From the NCBI GenBank assembly GCA_009746045.1, contig RPFO01001075.1, forward strand, positions 219,501 to 283,500: a DNA stretch of 64,000 nt, in the 5' to 3' direction. The notes under the pieces were generated by a model. That model saw nothing but the letters and a program-made list of their open reading frames with translations. It ran no database searches and was not told where the DNA came from. The translations under genes and the position numbers were made by a program. This document shows positions 1 to 10,958 of the stretch, in pieces (the stretch's first letter is position 1; every line of letters begins with the position of its first letter). The stretch comes from Mesostigma viride (lineage: Eukaryota > Streptophyta > Mesostigmatophyceae > Mesostigmatales > Mesostigmataceae).

Positions 1-3000
1 GCATTCATCCCCCACATCGGCTGCGGTACCTCCATCGCCCATGATGTTGCAAACCATCATGGGATTTGTGGGCAAGCCGTGCCAGGTGCCAGCAGTAGTG
101 GAGGTGGTGTCCCCTCAGCTGGGCCAGACCATGCGCTATCGCGTGGACATAACACCCGCTCCCACAGCTGGCGAACCAGCCATGTCTTCCGCTAGCGCCA
201 CCGCTAGCGTGTCACTCCGCAGTGAGGATGGCACGCCCGGCAGGTGAGTGCGTTGGGGAGTGTGGCGGAGCCGCATGTTCTCACGGAGGTTACATATGCC
301 AGCATCCCGTTTCACACCTGCCCACAATAAAGGGGGGGGGTCTCTCTTGATGGGTGCAACTAGGGATGTGGCCTACATGATGGGCTCCCTTTGGTTGATA
401 GCAATCAGGGGGGGGGGGGGGGGGGAGATGCGTGGTTGCATTTGCTGCTACCATTAGCCCTGCATGGTTCCTATTTATATGGACGGCTGACTCGCTTGGA
501 TTGCTTCACCCTCTCTGTTGTCTTGACAGGTGCGATTCCGCTCCGCCCTCATCAGGGATTCCACGCATCGCCGCTCCTCCCTCCCCCTTGAATGACTTCT
601 GGATGTTCAGCGTCGGTGTCCCGGGAATATCTTGGATCTGGTGGCGATGTCGAACTGCCCCACGCAGTAGCTTGTCTTTGAACTTTGATTCACATCATCT
701 TGCCCTCCTTTGGCTCCTGTCGCTATTGACCAGGGCAAATGAAATCTGTCCATCCGATGTCCCCCCCTTTCCCCCCCTCATCATGCCCACCCACCCCTTC
801 CCTCATCATCCCCCCCCCCCCCCCCCCCAATCCCCAGCCCCTACATTGCCCACGCGGTCGCCTGCGCACTCAACGCGGCGCTACTGATGAAGAAGGGACA
901 GGTGGACGAGGGCATGCTGAGGGAGCTGCTGGCAGAAGCCACGTGCGACACTCACCCCAACGGCAGCGCGGGTGAGGCTGCGGGCGCTAGCATTAGCAGC
1001 AGAGCCGACCCCAGCGACATTATGCGTAAGGGAGCGAGATGTCCTTACCATGTTTGCGTACTGTAGAAACCACTGTACTTCCTTGACCCTGTTTGCGTAC
1101 TGTTTCAACCACGTACCCACAGAGTAGGACCCCATGGCTTGCATTATTTGCGCCGGGATGATGTTCTCGTCCCCGAGCACCGCGCAGGCGCATGAGCCCA
1201 AGCCGGGACGGCCCCACAGCACCTCCGGGTTGTGCCGCATGTCCTCTCATGGGATACAGGGCTTGTTTTCCTGCATGCCTTGTTTGTGGCACATGTCCTG
1301 TTTTGCCACACGTCTGTTTCGCCACATGTGGTCCTGTGGACGGGCACCCTGGCTGGGCCCCGCTCTCAACAGGCGCCCGTTTCGGCCTGTTCGTGCGCAG
1401 CCGCGCTTTGACAAACAAACTCTAGCGACACAACAGCCAAGTGCGCTAACCGCCGTGTGCGTGGCTCTCTCTCCTCTCCCTCCCCTGCGTGGTAGGTCTC
1501 CGGATGGTGGTTGCGGGGGACAACGACTTCTACTCCCAGAGAGCCGAGGTGAGGGCCGGGGGGGGAGTGTCGGCACCGTTTTGATGCAGCCTTGTCGCTT
1601 GGGGGCTTGCTGTTTTGATACTAGTGCAGTATAGCATTTGTTTTGCCTTTAGTTTTGCCCTTGTCGTTGCCTTTGGTAGCCACTGCCGGCGCGCTTGCGT
1701 GTCCGCTTGCACGGCAACCGCAGTCTCGCCACACAGCGCATGGCAAAAACCTCCGGCGTTCTAGAGCTACTTGTGCATGCACCCATGTGTTGCTAACCTC
1801 CGCATTCATCTGGTTGTCTTTGTGAATGACATGCTGACCGCAGTGACCTGCCAGCGCCCCCTCCATCGTGGCCCTCTCGGTGCTTGTCTCTCAAATCCCG
1901 GCCATCTTTGTCATTGCCCCTTGTGTCGGTCCCCCCCTTGCTCTCGATGTGTTTGGTACTAGTTCATGCCACAAGAGCCCAGCCATGCCCCCTTGTGTCG
2001 GTCCCCCCCTTGCTCTCGATGTGTTTGGTACTAGTTCATGTCACAAGAGCCCAGCCATGCCCCCTTGTGTCGATCCCCCCCTTGCTCTCGCAGCTCGTGT
2101 CGCGTGGCCTACCACTGTCATCCGCATCGCTGCGGTCGCTGCCGCGCTTTGCGTCCGCCACCCAGAACAAGGGCGAGGGAGACCAAGCTGCCGCCGCTGC
2201 CGGTCAGGGGGCTGGCACTAGTAGGCCCCTCCCTGCCGTCCCCGGTGTGGCCTCCCATGCCCCCGGCCCCACGCAAGCCACGCCCAGCCTGATGCCCGAG
2301 GTGGCCAAGACAGGCCTGGGCAGCAGTGCCGCGCTGGTGACGTCCGTGGTGGGTGCTGTGCTGGCATATCTGCGCGTGATTGGTGGGCGGGGGTTGGGTG
2401 CAGCAGACGGCATTACCGCGGGGGAAATGGGTCGCCACACAGGCGATACTCGCGCCGTCGCCCATGCGAGGGGTGCCATGGGAGGGGATGGCAGCGGCGA
2501 TGGGAGCAGCGCGGACGACGGCGAGGCGGCACCGCACGGGCCAGGGTGCGCCGCCCACCCGTTGGATGAAGAGGGGGGGGACCGTTTGCTGGTGCATCGC
2601 GTGGCTCAGCTGGCGCACTGCCTCGCGCAGGTGAGCACGCGGCAGGGTGGCCACCCAGCATGCCCCTGTGGCGCTGTTCTTTTCCTCCTCATTGCTTCCT
2701 GATGGGTGGGTGCGGGCGCGGGCAGGACATGCGCGTAGGGAAGCCAGCCGCTGCGTGTGTGCCGCGTTTGAGGATTGTCGATGTGAGGGGGAGGGTGGTG
2801 CATGCGAGGGGGGCCTCTGTCGAGGAATCTGGAGACAGCCACGCTTGACACTTCGATTCGTTGCCCTCTATTCTTGCGATGTGCCCAGCAGGGCCACCCT
2901 GCCCTACACCCTGGCGCGGGCGCTTGATAAGGGCTGAGAGAATGGCCGAGGAGCCGTGCATGCGGCACTCATACTCTTTGTGTTAATGTTGACTGACATC

Positions 3001-6000
3001 GCGCATTTCCTCTGCTGTCATGGCGTGGCCATCTTTGCGTGGGGGCCATCGTGGCGTGGGGACCATCGTGGCGTGGGGACCATCGTGGCGTGGGGGCCAT
3101 CGTGGCGTGGGGGCCATCCTGGTTGTCAGGGCAAAGTGGGCAGCGGCTTTGACGTCAGTGCGGCCGTGTTCGGCAGCCAGCGCTACGTGCGGTTCTCCCC
3201 AAGCCACCTGGGGGCCATCGCCACCAGCACGCGCCACCAGGTGCGTGCGGCCTAGTTGCACATGAAACGGCTTTTGCATGCCAAGTGGCAAGCCTGCTTT
3301 ATCCTCAGGGTAGCAGCCCCTTATCATAATGTCGCCGTTAGCAGGCGTGTCACGTGCCATGCCCTGCTCTCTACATCCTTCATACTGGCTGCGCTCATCG
3401 ACTACGCCTTCGCTTGATGCTCGCGCAAGATCGTGTCCACCCACGCCTAGCCGAGCAAGCTGGGGGCGCGGGTTCGTTAGCAGCTCCCGGCCATGCACAA
3501 CTCGCGCCGCCGCGTGCCCGAATAGATTCTACGCCACCCGGGTAACCCCCCAGGTCAATCTTCCCTGGCGGAAGGCCTGTCCTCGTTGAAGGCTGTGCCA
3601 GGGGTCATGCGCTCCGCTTCGCACGCTGCCCACAGCGATACTTGGGCGCTCGAGACGTTGCGCCTGCCATGGTGGTCACCAACGGTGACCATGACAAAGG
3701 CTGATGCTGCGGTGCGTTGTGCGATTGCATGCCCTTGTGTTGTGCTCTCTTCTGCAACACCGCGCTGCTTTCAAACGTCACCAGGTGGCAGACCTGTTGT
3801 CGCGGTTGGTCCCCGTGCCCGGCCAGCCACCCCCATCCCCATGGGACGAGCAGCGTCGCCGCTTTGCGCTGCCTCGAGGGCTGGTTCTGGTGAGTGCCGA
3901 ACACCCTGGGCTTTTCAAAGTGGAAGCTGAAAACTGCGTTGATACCTTCAGGGCATAGTCACATGTCAGCCACCCAATGGAGCCCGTGCAAAAACATGAA
4001 ACAAGTTGGTTCTACATCTCTCTTGTCTGATGTCATGTCACATCACGTTACATGGTGCACACTTGTGTCGTTGTGTCTGACCTAATTACTGGTGTGCGTG
4101 TTGCCTGGCGCTTTCCTCATGTTGGCGCAGATGGTAGGTGAGCCGGGCACCGGCGGCACATCCACACCATCCATGGTGGGGGGCATCCAGGCATGGAGGA
4201 GGAAGGAGCCCGCGGCAGGTATGGCTGCAGTGGCCTTGTCGTGGGCTGTATGGTGCTGCGGTGGATGCAAGTGTTTTGGTCAGGTGCATGTTGGCACCTG
4301 AACATCCCATTCTAGTGCTGGCGTAGGCAATATCCTCGCGACCGTGGGCAACTGCACTAGGTGCTCTTCTGTTTGCATCATGGGCACGCCTGCACTCACT
4401 AGGCCTGCCTCTGACCTGCCATACACGCTTGTGTACCCCTGCCACCTGCCACCTGGCAGCCTCTGAACTGTGGGCCTCCCTGGCCCAAGCAAACGCAGAC
4501 GTGGAGGCGGGCCTGCGGTCCCTGGACGAGACACGTGGCGCGCTGGGGGACGCCGCCTACGACGATGCCATGGAGGCTTGCGCAGGCGTGCCGTACAGCC
4601 AGGTGGGGCCCACCTCTTGTTACGTTTGTATTCCTTGTTCTGTTAGAGGAGCCGCGGGTCTGCCAGAGGATGCATGCATGCTTGGGGGGGTCCGCCCACC
4701 CATGAAATGGAGGTGTGGGTTTTGGAAACACCCGTTGCTTCCATCCCATGCCCAACAAAGCGACATAATTTTGTGTGCACGTGGCATGCCGTTGTACCCT
4801 TTTCCATAAATGCCACGTGCAGCCTCCACTTATCTATGCGGTCCTTTTTTCCTGGAATGCGCAGGTTCAGGCTGCGCACATGTCGCATAGGATTCCATGA
4901 GAAAAGGTTTTGCCATGCCACCAATGACAGTCCATACAACTCCCCTTGCATGACAATCCATAGACCGCCCTTGCAGCAACAGGGTTTTGGGAGGGGATAC
5001 GCATGTCCTTCGCGTACACTGCGCGGCGACCAACAAAGGCTCGGCACTGCTGGCTGCTTGTTGCTTGTGCTGTGGGCGGATGGGCGGGCCTTGTTTTGGC
5101 CTCTTTCTATGTGCCCCTCGCTGCCCTCTGGACGTGTTTTGGCTGCTCCCATGGGATGCGCGCCGCGTTGGCTGGTTCTTGATTCCTCCCCATTGTCCCC
5201 GCTTCCCCTTTGTGCCCAGAGCCCTGCGAAGCTTCCTATACGGTTTCGCTGCGCAGCATTCTCCACCCCAGTGGGCCCTGGGCCCTACACACCAATAGCC
5301 TCGAATCCGTTGCACACCAATGGCACTATTCATAATTCTTGCCGCCATGCGCATCTCTCCTTACCCTGTGCAGTGGCGCGATCTGAGCCACCCACCAGCA
5401 CCAGCCGTGTATGCGGCCGCCAGCAACAGCTTATCGACACCGAGGGCTGCGGCAGCAGGCGAGGGTGGCACTGCGGAAGGCAGCAACACGACGGAGCACA
5501 GCGATGCTGCCAATAGCGCAGGCGGCATGGCCAGCAGCGCCCATAGTAGCGGTCGCGCGGGTGCAAGTGCCGCGTGCCAGCTGGTGGCGGCGCGGCTGCG
5601 TGACGTCTGCGAGGCGTTTGCGCGCGTGCGGGCGCTGCTGCGGGAGATGGGGGAACGCGCGGGCGTGCCGGTGGGTGGGCGGCAGGGACGAGGGGGGAAG
5701 GGGGGGAAGGGGGGGAAGGGGGGGAAGGGGGGGAAGGGGGGGAAGGGGGGCAAGGGGGGGAAGGGGGGGAAGGGGGGAAGGGGGGGAAGGGGGGGAAGGG
5801 GGGAAGGGGAGGCTGGCATTACGGTGCAGGTTTCAAAACTACTTGAGCGAGAAATATTGAGGACGTTTGCCCTGCAAGTTACTCTCACTATGTCTGCAAC
5901 ACTTTGTCCTCCTGATTCTTCCCCCCCACACATATCCCAAGTACTCTCCCCCGCCACCCTCCTAACGTGGGTGCTATTGCAAATGCGGTGGTGTTGCGGT

Positions 6001-7442
6001 GGTGTTAATGGGCTCCGACCCCCCCAGGCTGTCCCTGCGCGACGCATCCCTTCCTTCCGGCACCCACTTCAGTTTGCGTGTAGGAACAGGCATGGACCAG
6101 CATGCAACGTTCTGCCCCTCTTCTGTCCCCTCGCCTCTCGTGGTCGCCCGGCTGCCCTGTCTTTGGTTCTACCACGAGCCACACCAGCGTGCATCCAAGA
6201 GCCGCTTGTCTCCCACAACCCAAGGGTCAGCCTGCCCTGACCAGAGCCCACCGCCCCACCCATGCCAGCCTTGGCCAAGTTGTGGTTGCGGCAGCAGTGA
6301 CCACCGCTCTTTTTTTCTTCTCCCGACCCTAGCTGTGCACACCGTGGGTTGGAAGATGTGGGTTACCTTTATATCTGCCAAGTGTCACATCCCCACTGCG
6401 CTGCCAGCTTGTGGGAGCCGCCTAGTGTCCTCTCGCTGCCACCCTGTGGCGGCACATTCAAGCGGATTCCTCTTATTCTTCTTGCCTCACGCCACCCCCC
6501 AATGCGGTATGCGTGCGTGCAGGTGGAGCCCCCCTCCCAGACACGGCTGTTGGACGCCACGTGCGCGCTCGCAGGGGTGCTGCTGGCTGGTGTGCCTGGA
6601 GGTGGGCAAAGGGGAGAGGGAGGGGAGGGGAGGGGAGGGGAGGGGAGGGGAGGGGAGGGGAGGGGAGGGGAGGGGAGGGGAGGGGAGGGGAGGGGAGGGG
6701 AGGGGAGGGGAGGGGAGGGGGGGAGGGGAGGGGAGGGGAGGGGAGGGGAGGGGAGGGGAGGGGAGGGGAGGGGAGGGGACGGGAGGGGAGGGTCGCAAAG
6801 GCCGCTTGGCACGAACCCTTCGCCTTGGCCGCTCACGAGACACCGTTAGCCATGCTCCCTTGTCTGATGGCTCCCTTGTCTGATGGCTCCCTTGATTGAT
6901 TGCTCCCTTGTCTGATGGCTCCCTTGATTGATTGCTCCCTTGTCTGATGGCTCCCTTGTCTGATGGCTCCCTTGATTGATTGCTCCCTTGTTTGATGGCT
7001 CCCATGTTTGATGGCTCCCTTGTCTGATGGCTCCCTTGTTTGGTTGTCCTCTTGTCCCCTTGTCCCCTTGTCCCCTCGTCCCCTCGTCCCCTCGTCCCCT
7101 CGTCCCCTCGTCCCCTCGTCCCCTCGTCCCCTCGTCCCCTCGTCCCCTCGTCCCCTCGTCCCCTCGTCCCCTCGTCCCCTCGTCCCCTCGTCCCCTCGTC
7201 CCCTCGTCCCCTCGTCCCCTCGTCCCCTTGTCCCCTCGTCCCCTCGTCTCCCCGTCATGCCTGCAGCGGGTGGCTTCGACGCTGTGTTTGCCATCGCCCT
7301 GGGAGCGCAGGCCAGGGAGCGTGTCGAGACTGAGTGGGCGCGCTGGCAGGTACTCGCCCTCTGTGCGCAAGAGGACGCGCGCGGGTTGCGTGTGGAGCCG
7401 GCGACCGCGGTGGAGGGGACCCCGCTGCTGGCACTCGCATGA
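1..7442 (+). CDS. PMK: Phosphomevalonate kinase, 3' eleven exons (5' end outside window)
   Basis: ATP-dependent phosphorylation of mevalonate 5-phosphate to the diphosphate, a step of the cytosolic mevalonate route to isoprenoids (GHMP kinase family, ERG8 type). Exons: (start unseen)-243, 838-971, 1496-1548, 2094-2630, 3130-3240, 3785-3889, 4131-4218, 4460-4602, 5374-5670, 6523-6601, 7267-7442 (TGA). All introns are GT-AG and phases match across every junction, giving 654 in-window codons without a break. The GHMP glycine loop GLGSSAA is at 2313-2333 after PEVAKT. Other family blocks are SPQL (exon 1), NDFYS (exon 3), GKVGSGFDVS and GSQRYVRFSP (exon 5), GEPGTGGTSTPSMVGG (exon 7), LLREMGERAGVP (exon 9), LLDATCALAGVLLAGVPG (exon 10) and GGFDAVFAI (exon 11). 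The order matches plant PMK. The first exon is open to base 2, but its 5' boundary is uncertain. A low-complexity Ala/Gly/Ser stretch in exon 9 and a Gly-rich loop in exon 4 look like lineage inserts. Confidence 0.93.
1917..2090 (+). repeat. 72-bp tandem repeat abutting a PMK splice acceptor
   Basis: About 2.4 copies of a 72-bp unit starting TTGTGTCGGT at 1921, 1993 and 2065. The last partial unit carries the pyrimidine tract and CAG used as acceptor of the exon at 2094. The earlier units read CGATG where the acceptor copy reads CGCAG. Confidence 0.85.
3038..3118 (+). repeat. 17-bp minisatellite in PMK intron
   Basis: Four to five units of GTGGCGTGGGGACCATC with A/G variants, ending a few bases before the acceptor of the exon at 3130. 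Confidence 0.85.
5687..5811 (+). repeat. 9-bp G-rich array (GGGGGGAAG)n in PMK intron
   Basis: About 13 units beginning 17 bases after the donor of the exon ending at 5670. G-runs of 4-7 on the coding strand could form G-quadruplexes in DNA or pre-mRNA. Confidence 0.9.
6609..6792 (+). repeat. 5-bp G-rich array (GGGGA)n in PMK intron
   Basis: About 35 units of AGGGG starting within 10 bases of the donor at 6602, with one extra-G interruption at about 6720. The strand is pure purine. Confidence 0.92.
6848..7045 (+). repeat. Compound repeat of CTCCCTTGTCTGATGG and CTCCCTTGATTGATTG units
   Basis: Interleaved 16-bp units (CTCCCTTG followed by TCTGATGG or ATTGATTG) fill the middle of the last PMK intron, directly upstream of the next array. 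Confidence 0.85.
7046..7255 (+). repeat. 9-bp array (CCCCTCGTC)n upstream of last PMK exon
   Basis: About 22 units. It starts as CCCCTTGTC and becomes CCCCTCGTC. The array ends 11 bases before the acceptor at 7266 and probably supplies its pyrimidine tract. Confidence 0.92.
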
Positions 7443-9473
7443 TTGGGAGGTGCCGTGACAGCGGGGGTCGTGGTGAACAAGGTGCAGTGATTCGGCCATT
7501 TTCGCGGACGTTTCACCAAGCATCCTGGCCAACAGCAACAAGCATGGTGGCCAAGCTTGCCGCCGGGGTCCACCAAGCAGTGAGCACTGCAAACATCCTT
7601 GCATGCGGTGCGAACATGCACCGTGGCAGCTTATGAGACGGTGCGTTGCTCTTGCCAGCGAAACCAGGTATCCGATGGCGAGGGGAACAGGATGAAGGCG
7701 GCCTGTGGAGCGCGGGTGTCTTTACGCGAATATGTGGGTGATGTGGCAGTTAAGGGTTGAGTAACCTGCCACCTTCTATGCGGCAAAGGGCCGCATTACG
7801 GAATTAGCAGAAAGAATGGCAGATCCAGCCATCACGGGATGCAGGATCCAGGGCCCAGCCGTGTTGTATCTCCATGCCTCGGGCCCATGGCCTGTACCAA
7901 TGCCAAATGCAACTTGCAAGCCAGTGGTCAGCACACAGCTGGTATTGAGCACTTCCGTTGGCCAAGCAGGGGGCTGCTGTGGCCGTGCTAGCAGACGCAC
8001 GCGAGAAGGTCGGTTCCCCCCTGTTTCGTGCCAAGGGTTCTGGATGCGGGTGGCTATGTGTACGTTCTTCTTCTTGTCACCGCGTGTGCGCCTTCAGGCA
8101 ACTGAAGCAATGCATGTGGCCATCTGATATAGACAGCGTTTTTTACACCAGCGAATGCCAGAGTGAGTGGAGGAATTTGTAGGCAGGCAGATGTGCACCC
8201 TGCATTTTTCCCATCAGTGCAGGGGTCACGGCGCTGTCCTCATTAGTTTTCTCGGCAGGAAAAAATAAGCATGCCTGTGCAAAAAATAGCCATGCCTGTG
8301 CAGATCAAGGTACAGGCGTGTTGCGAACTGGCTGTGCATGGTCGATTGCAAGCAAAACTACGCATCCAGGGTGTCATGTGTGCCACTTGCTCGTGTCTGT
8401 CAGTACATCTGCTATATACCTGTGTGGAGGCATGACCTGACGTTCAGGGATATGTAGGAGGGTAGAAATTGCTTGACTAGTGAAGGGATATATACTACTC
8501 AAGTAGTAGGGCACAAGTTACTTGATTAAGTAAATTGCCATGTGGTCCTGTTGGCGAGCCACATGCATGTGAGACCACGGAGCATGGCCTCCGTGGCTGC
8601 AAGGTTGGTATTGTAAGCTATATGTGGTAGGCCGGTATACGTGAGCTATATGGATGGCTAATTCAATCAGAGCGAGACTTTAGGACAGCTAGTTCGTGCA
8701 TGTGTATGAATGCACATGTGGCAGGTAACGGCAGGCTCGAGCTACCATGGTCCGGATTCTCCAGATTTCTTGCCTGCGCTTGTTGTCTCATTTACATGTG
8801 GCAGGGGCCACGCGGGCCGGCTGATGGACCACGTGCATGCAAGCACAATGAGGAATTCCGCTGTTAAGACATCCAACTGATATCGAGTGGGCACTACACT
8901 TTCATTTTCATACATGGTGTGGCATAGGCTTTGCTTTTGCTACTACATGCGACTGCGTGATTTTATAACACATATGCTGATGGACACCAGTTGCGTTTTT
9001 TGATGTGGTGTCCCGGTAAGTAAGCAAGTAAACTGCATTACGTGTGTGCCATGCGTGCCCTGGGCCATGCATGCATTTCACCCAACGAGTACAATGTGCC
9101 GTGCTACTGTAGTGACAAAAATTATTTAAACAATGACCGCTTGTACCATGCATGCCCGGTCCATGCCATGCAAACCTAGTGTGGTGTCACGAAGTTGTAT
9201 CTGCATGTGCACGTACACATGCATGCATGACATGTAGGCATGTAGGCAAAGTTAGGCATGCACAGGCCTGCCGGCTGCACATGACATACAATGCTAATTA
9301 GAGAGCTCTATAGGTAACCTATCGCCCGCATTCACCTGAGCACTCCATATAACCTCCTCTTGTTACCACTCAGGCGGCTGGGTCGGTCGATCTGGCGGGG
9401 CACCTTTGCCGCACATGCAGATTAGGCACTTAGTAGTAGACACATAAATGATATATATAGGTTGGCTGGCACC
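7443..9473. other. Intergenic stretch, no gene recognised
   Basis: The 3' flank of PMK. Base composition falls toward A/T after about 8200. Short ORFs show no family signal. No obvious repeats beyond scattered CATGCATG-type words. Confidence 0.6.
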
Positions 9474-10018
9474 ATTAATTAATTAATTAATTAATAGACA
9501 CGTGACTGCGTCACGTGAGCATAAGTCCTCAGTGGGAGGGGAACATGGGATGGAATGGATGGTATAAGCTATCTAGGTCCTAGTTACAGGGGTGTGGGCA
9601 CCGCGGCCCGAATCGCTATGAATGCCATACTTGGTCACACGCGGAGCCCCCACAGGCTTGGGGGTGGTCTCCTTCATTACTACTTGCCATCTATCCTTGC
9701 GCACCATCTGCCTCCATATTACAGACAAACCAGGAGGCTGCCCGGGGGTGAGCCCGTACGTCACGTCTAGTGTAGCACATGTCCATGCCGAGTCTATCAC
9801 GAAATGTCCACGGGTGGCGGCCCTGCCGCGCGCGGCCGGGGGCACGCCAGGTTAGGACATATCGACCAGGCTGGGCGGGCTTGGTGCCAGCTAGTCTATC
9901 TGAGGTATCTATCTGGCACCATGTCCGCTCGATATCAATCAGGGCGGCTTTGACGTCCTTGCGCCTGGATCTTCTAACCCTGGCAGTTCACGTGCATGCC
10001 CAGGCCGCCATCCATTGA
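9474..10018 (-). mobile_element. LINE family F fragment, 3' end at left
   Basis: An (ATTA)n tail at 9474-9495 is followed by a perfect hairpin, CACGTGAC and GTCACGTG around TGC (9499-9517). The minus strand then carries coding remnants that resemble the end of LINE-A: GLSVIW (compare GGLGLSVIWKKM at 60390 and 61700) and PGRYVLTW (compare PGRHLLTW). Frame breaks show it is dead. The right edge is set by resemblance only. Confidence 0.6.
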
Positions 10019-10019
10019 T

Positions 10020-10130
10020 GACTCATTAATCAATTTTGCGCGTGCTCCAACTGCTGGGAAGTCATGGAGCACCAGCTAGAGTGCTTTTGATCCCTGAGTG
10101 TGCACAGCGGGTGCAGGGGGGCGAGCCCCC
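10020..10130 (-). mobile_element. Short degenerate retro-element related to the 86-bp insertion at 13633
   Basis: It shares GTGCTCC, GGAGCACC, AGTGCTTTT, ATCCCTG and GTGTGCAC in order with 13655-13715. The tail (ATTAATCAATTTT) is decayed. Function and parent unknown. Confidence 0.4.
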
Positions 10131-10143
10131 CCCCTTCCCTCAT

Positions 10144-10424
10144 TAATTAATTAATTAATTAATTAATTAATTAATTAATTAGACTCGTGCTCCCGTTGGG
10201 GAGTCACGGAGCATTAACCCCGATGGATGGATGGATGGATGGGTGCAAACATTCCTACCGGTCTAATCTATCTACATTGGCGACATACTACATCTATCTA
10301 ACAGCATGCTAACTATCTAGGCAGCCGCACGCTGCCCTAGGGGGAGCTATCTAGCGTGCCTCCCGCGGGATTGCACACGCGGGCGCTTCCCCACTGGGGG
10401 GGGCTCGTTGTCCTCTATGACCTG
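10144..10424 (-). mobile_element. Short LINE-A copy (281 bp) with 11-bp target duplication
   Basis: Flanked by CCTTCCCTCAT at 10133-10143 and 10425-10435. Reading the minus strand, it starts CAGGTCATAGAGG, covers the last codons and 3' UTR of LINE-A, has four CATC units, then the terminal hairpin and the (TTAA)n tail. Its 5' end is the same base as in the copy at 46055. Confidence 0.85.
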
Positions 10425-10634
10425 CCTTCCCTCATGCCTCAGGCATGCCACATGCAGGGGGCATGCACGATCGGACGTACCCGTCGAAACGATCCGGCAT
10501 CCCCTGTGAGCGCAATATGATCGACCCGTGTGAGCATTGCATTACTATGTTGGCGTGAGCAAACAGGCAATGCTAGGCGAGGCACATAGCTAGGCATGGC
10601 GCGGCTATCTTTTGACTCCTGGATAGGCTATAGA

Positions 10635-10806
10635 CATTAATTAATTAAATTAATTAAGAACATAACTCCGTTGCGAGTAAATGTAGCGCATATCCCTGAG
10701 AAGGGGGGGCATATGGCTTTTAATACATTCTGGGCTACTTCCTGCAAGGGTAGGGTGTAAACTACACCTGCTCTAGGTGCACCAAGTGCACCTGCACCAC
10801 CATGAT
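10635..10806 (-). mobile_element. LINE-C (C2 subfamily) 3' end
   Basis: A TTAA-type tail at 10638-10659, then the hairpin region (minus strand ACTCG-CAAC-GGAGT) and the C2 body (CCCTGAGAAG, GGCATATGGCTTTTAAT, GGGCTACTTCCTGCAAGG). It resembles 54378-54535, 60640-60690 and 61060-61160. Confidence 0.65.
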
Positions 10807-10958
10807 GTAATTTGCTCAATTAGTTATGGGTTAAATAATTAATTAATTAGACTCGTGCTCCCGTTGCATGGGGAGTCACGGAGCATCAAACCCGATGGAT
10901 GGATGGATGGATGGATGGATGGATGGATGGATGGATGGATGGATGGATGGATGGATGG

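Noticed and set aside
4643-5516. ORFs of 174-280 codons in PMK intron 8
   Set aside because: They overlap each other on both strands, show no family signal, and lie between phase-matched PMK exons.
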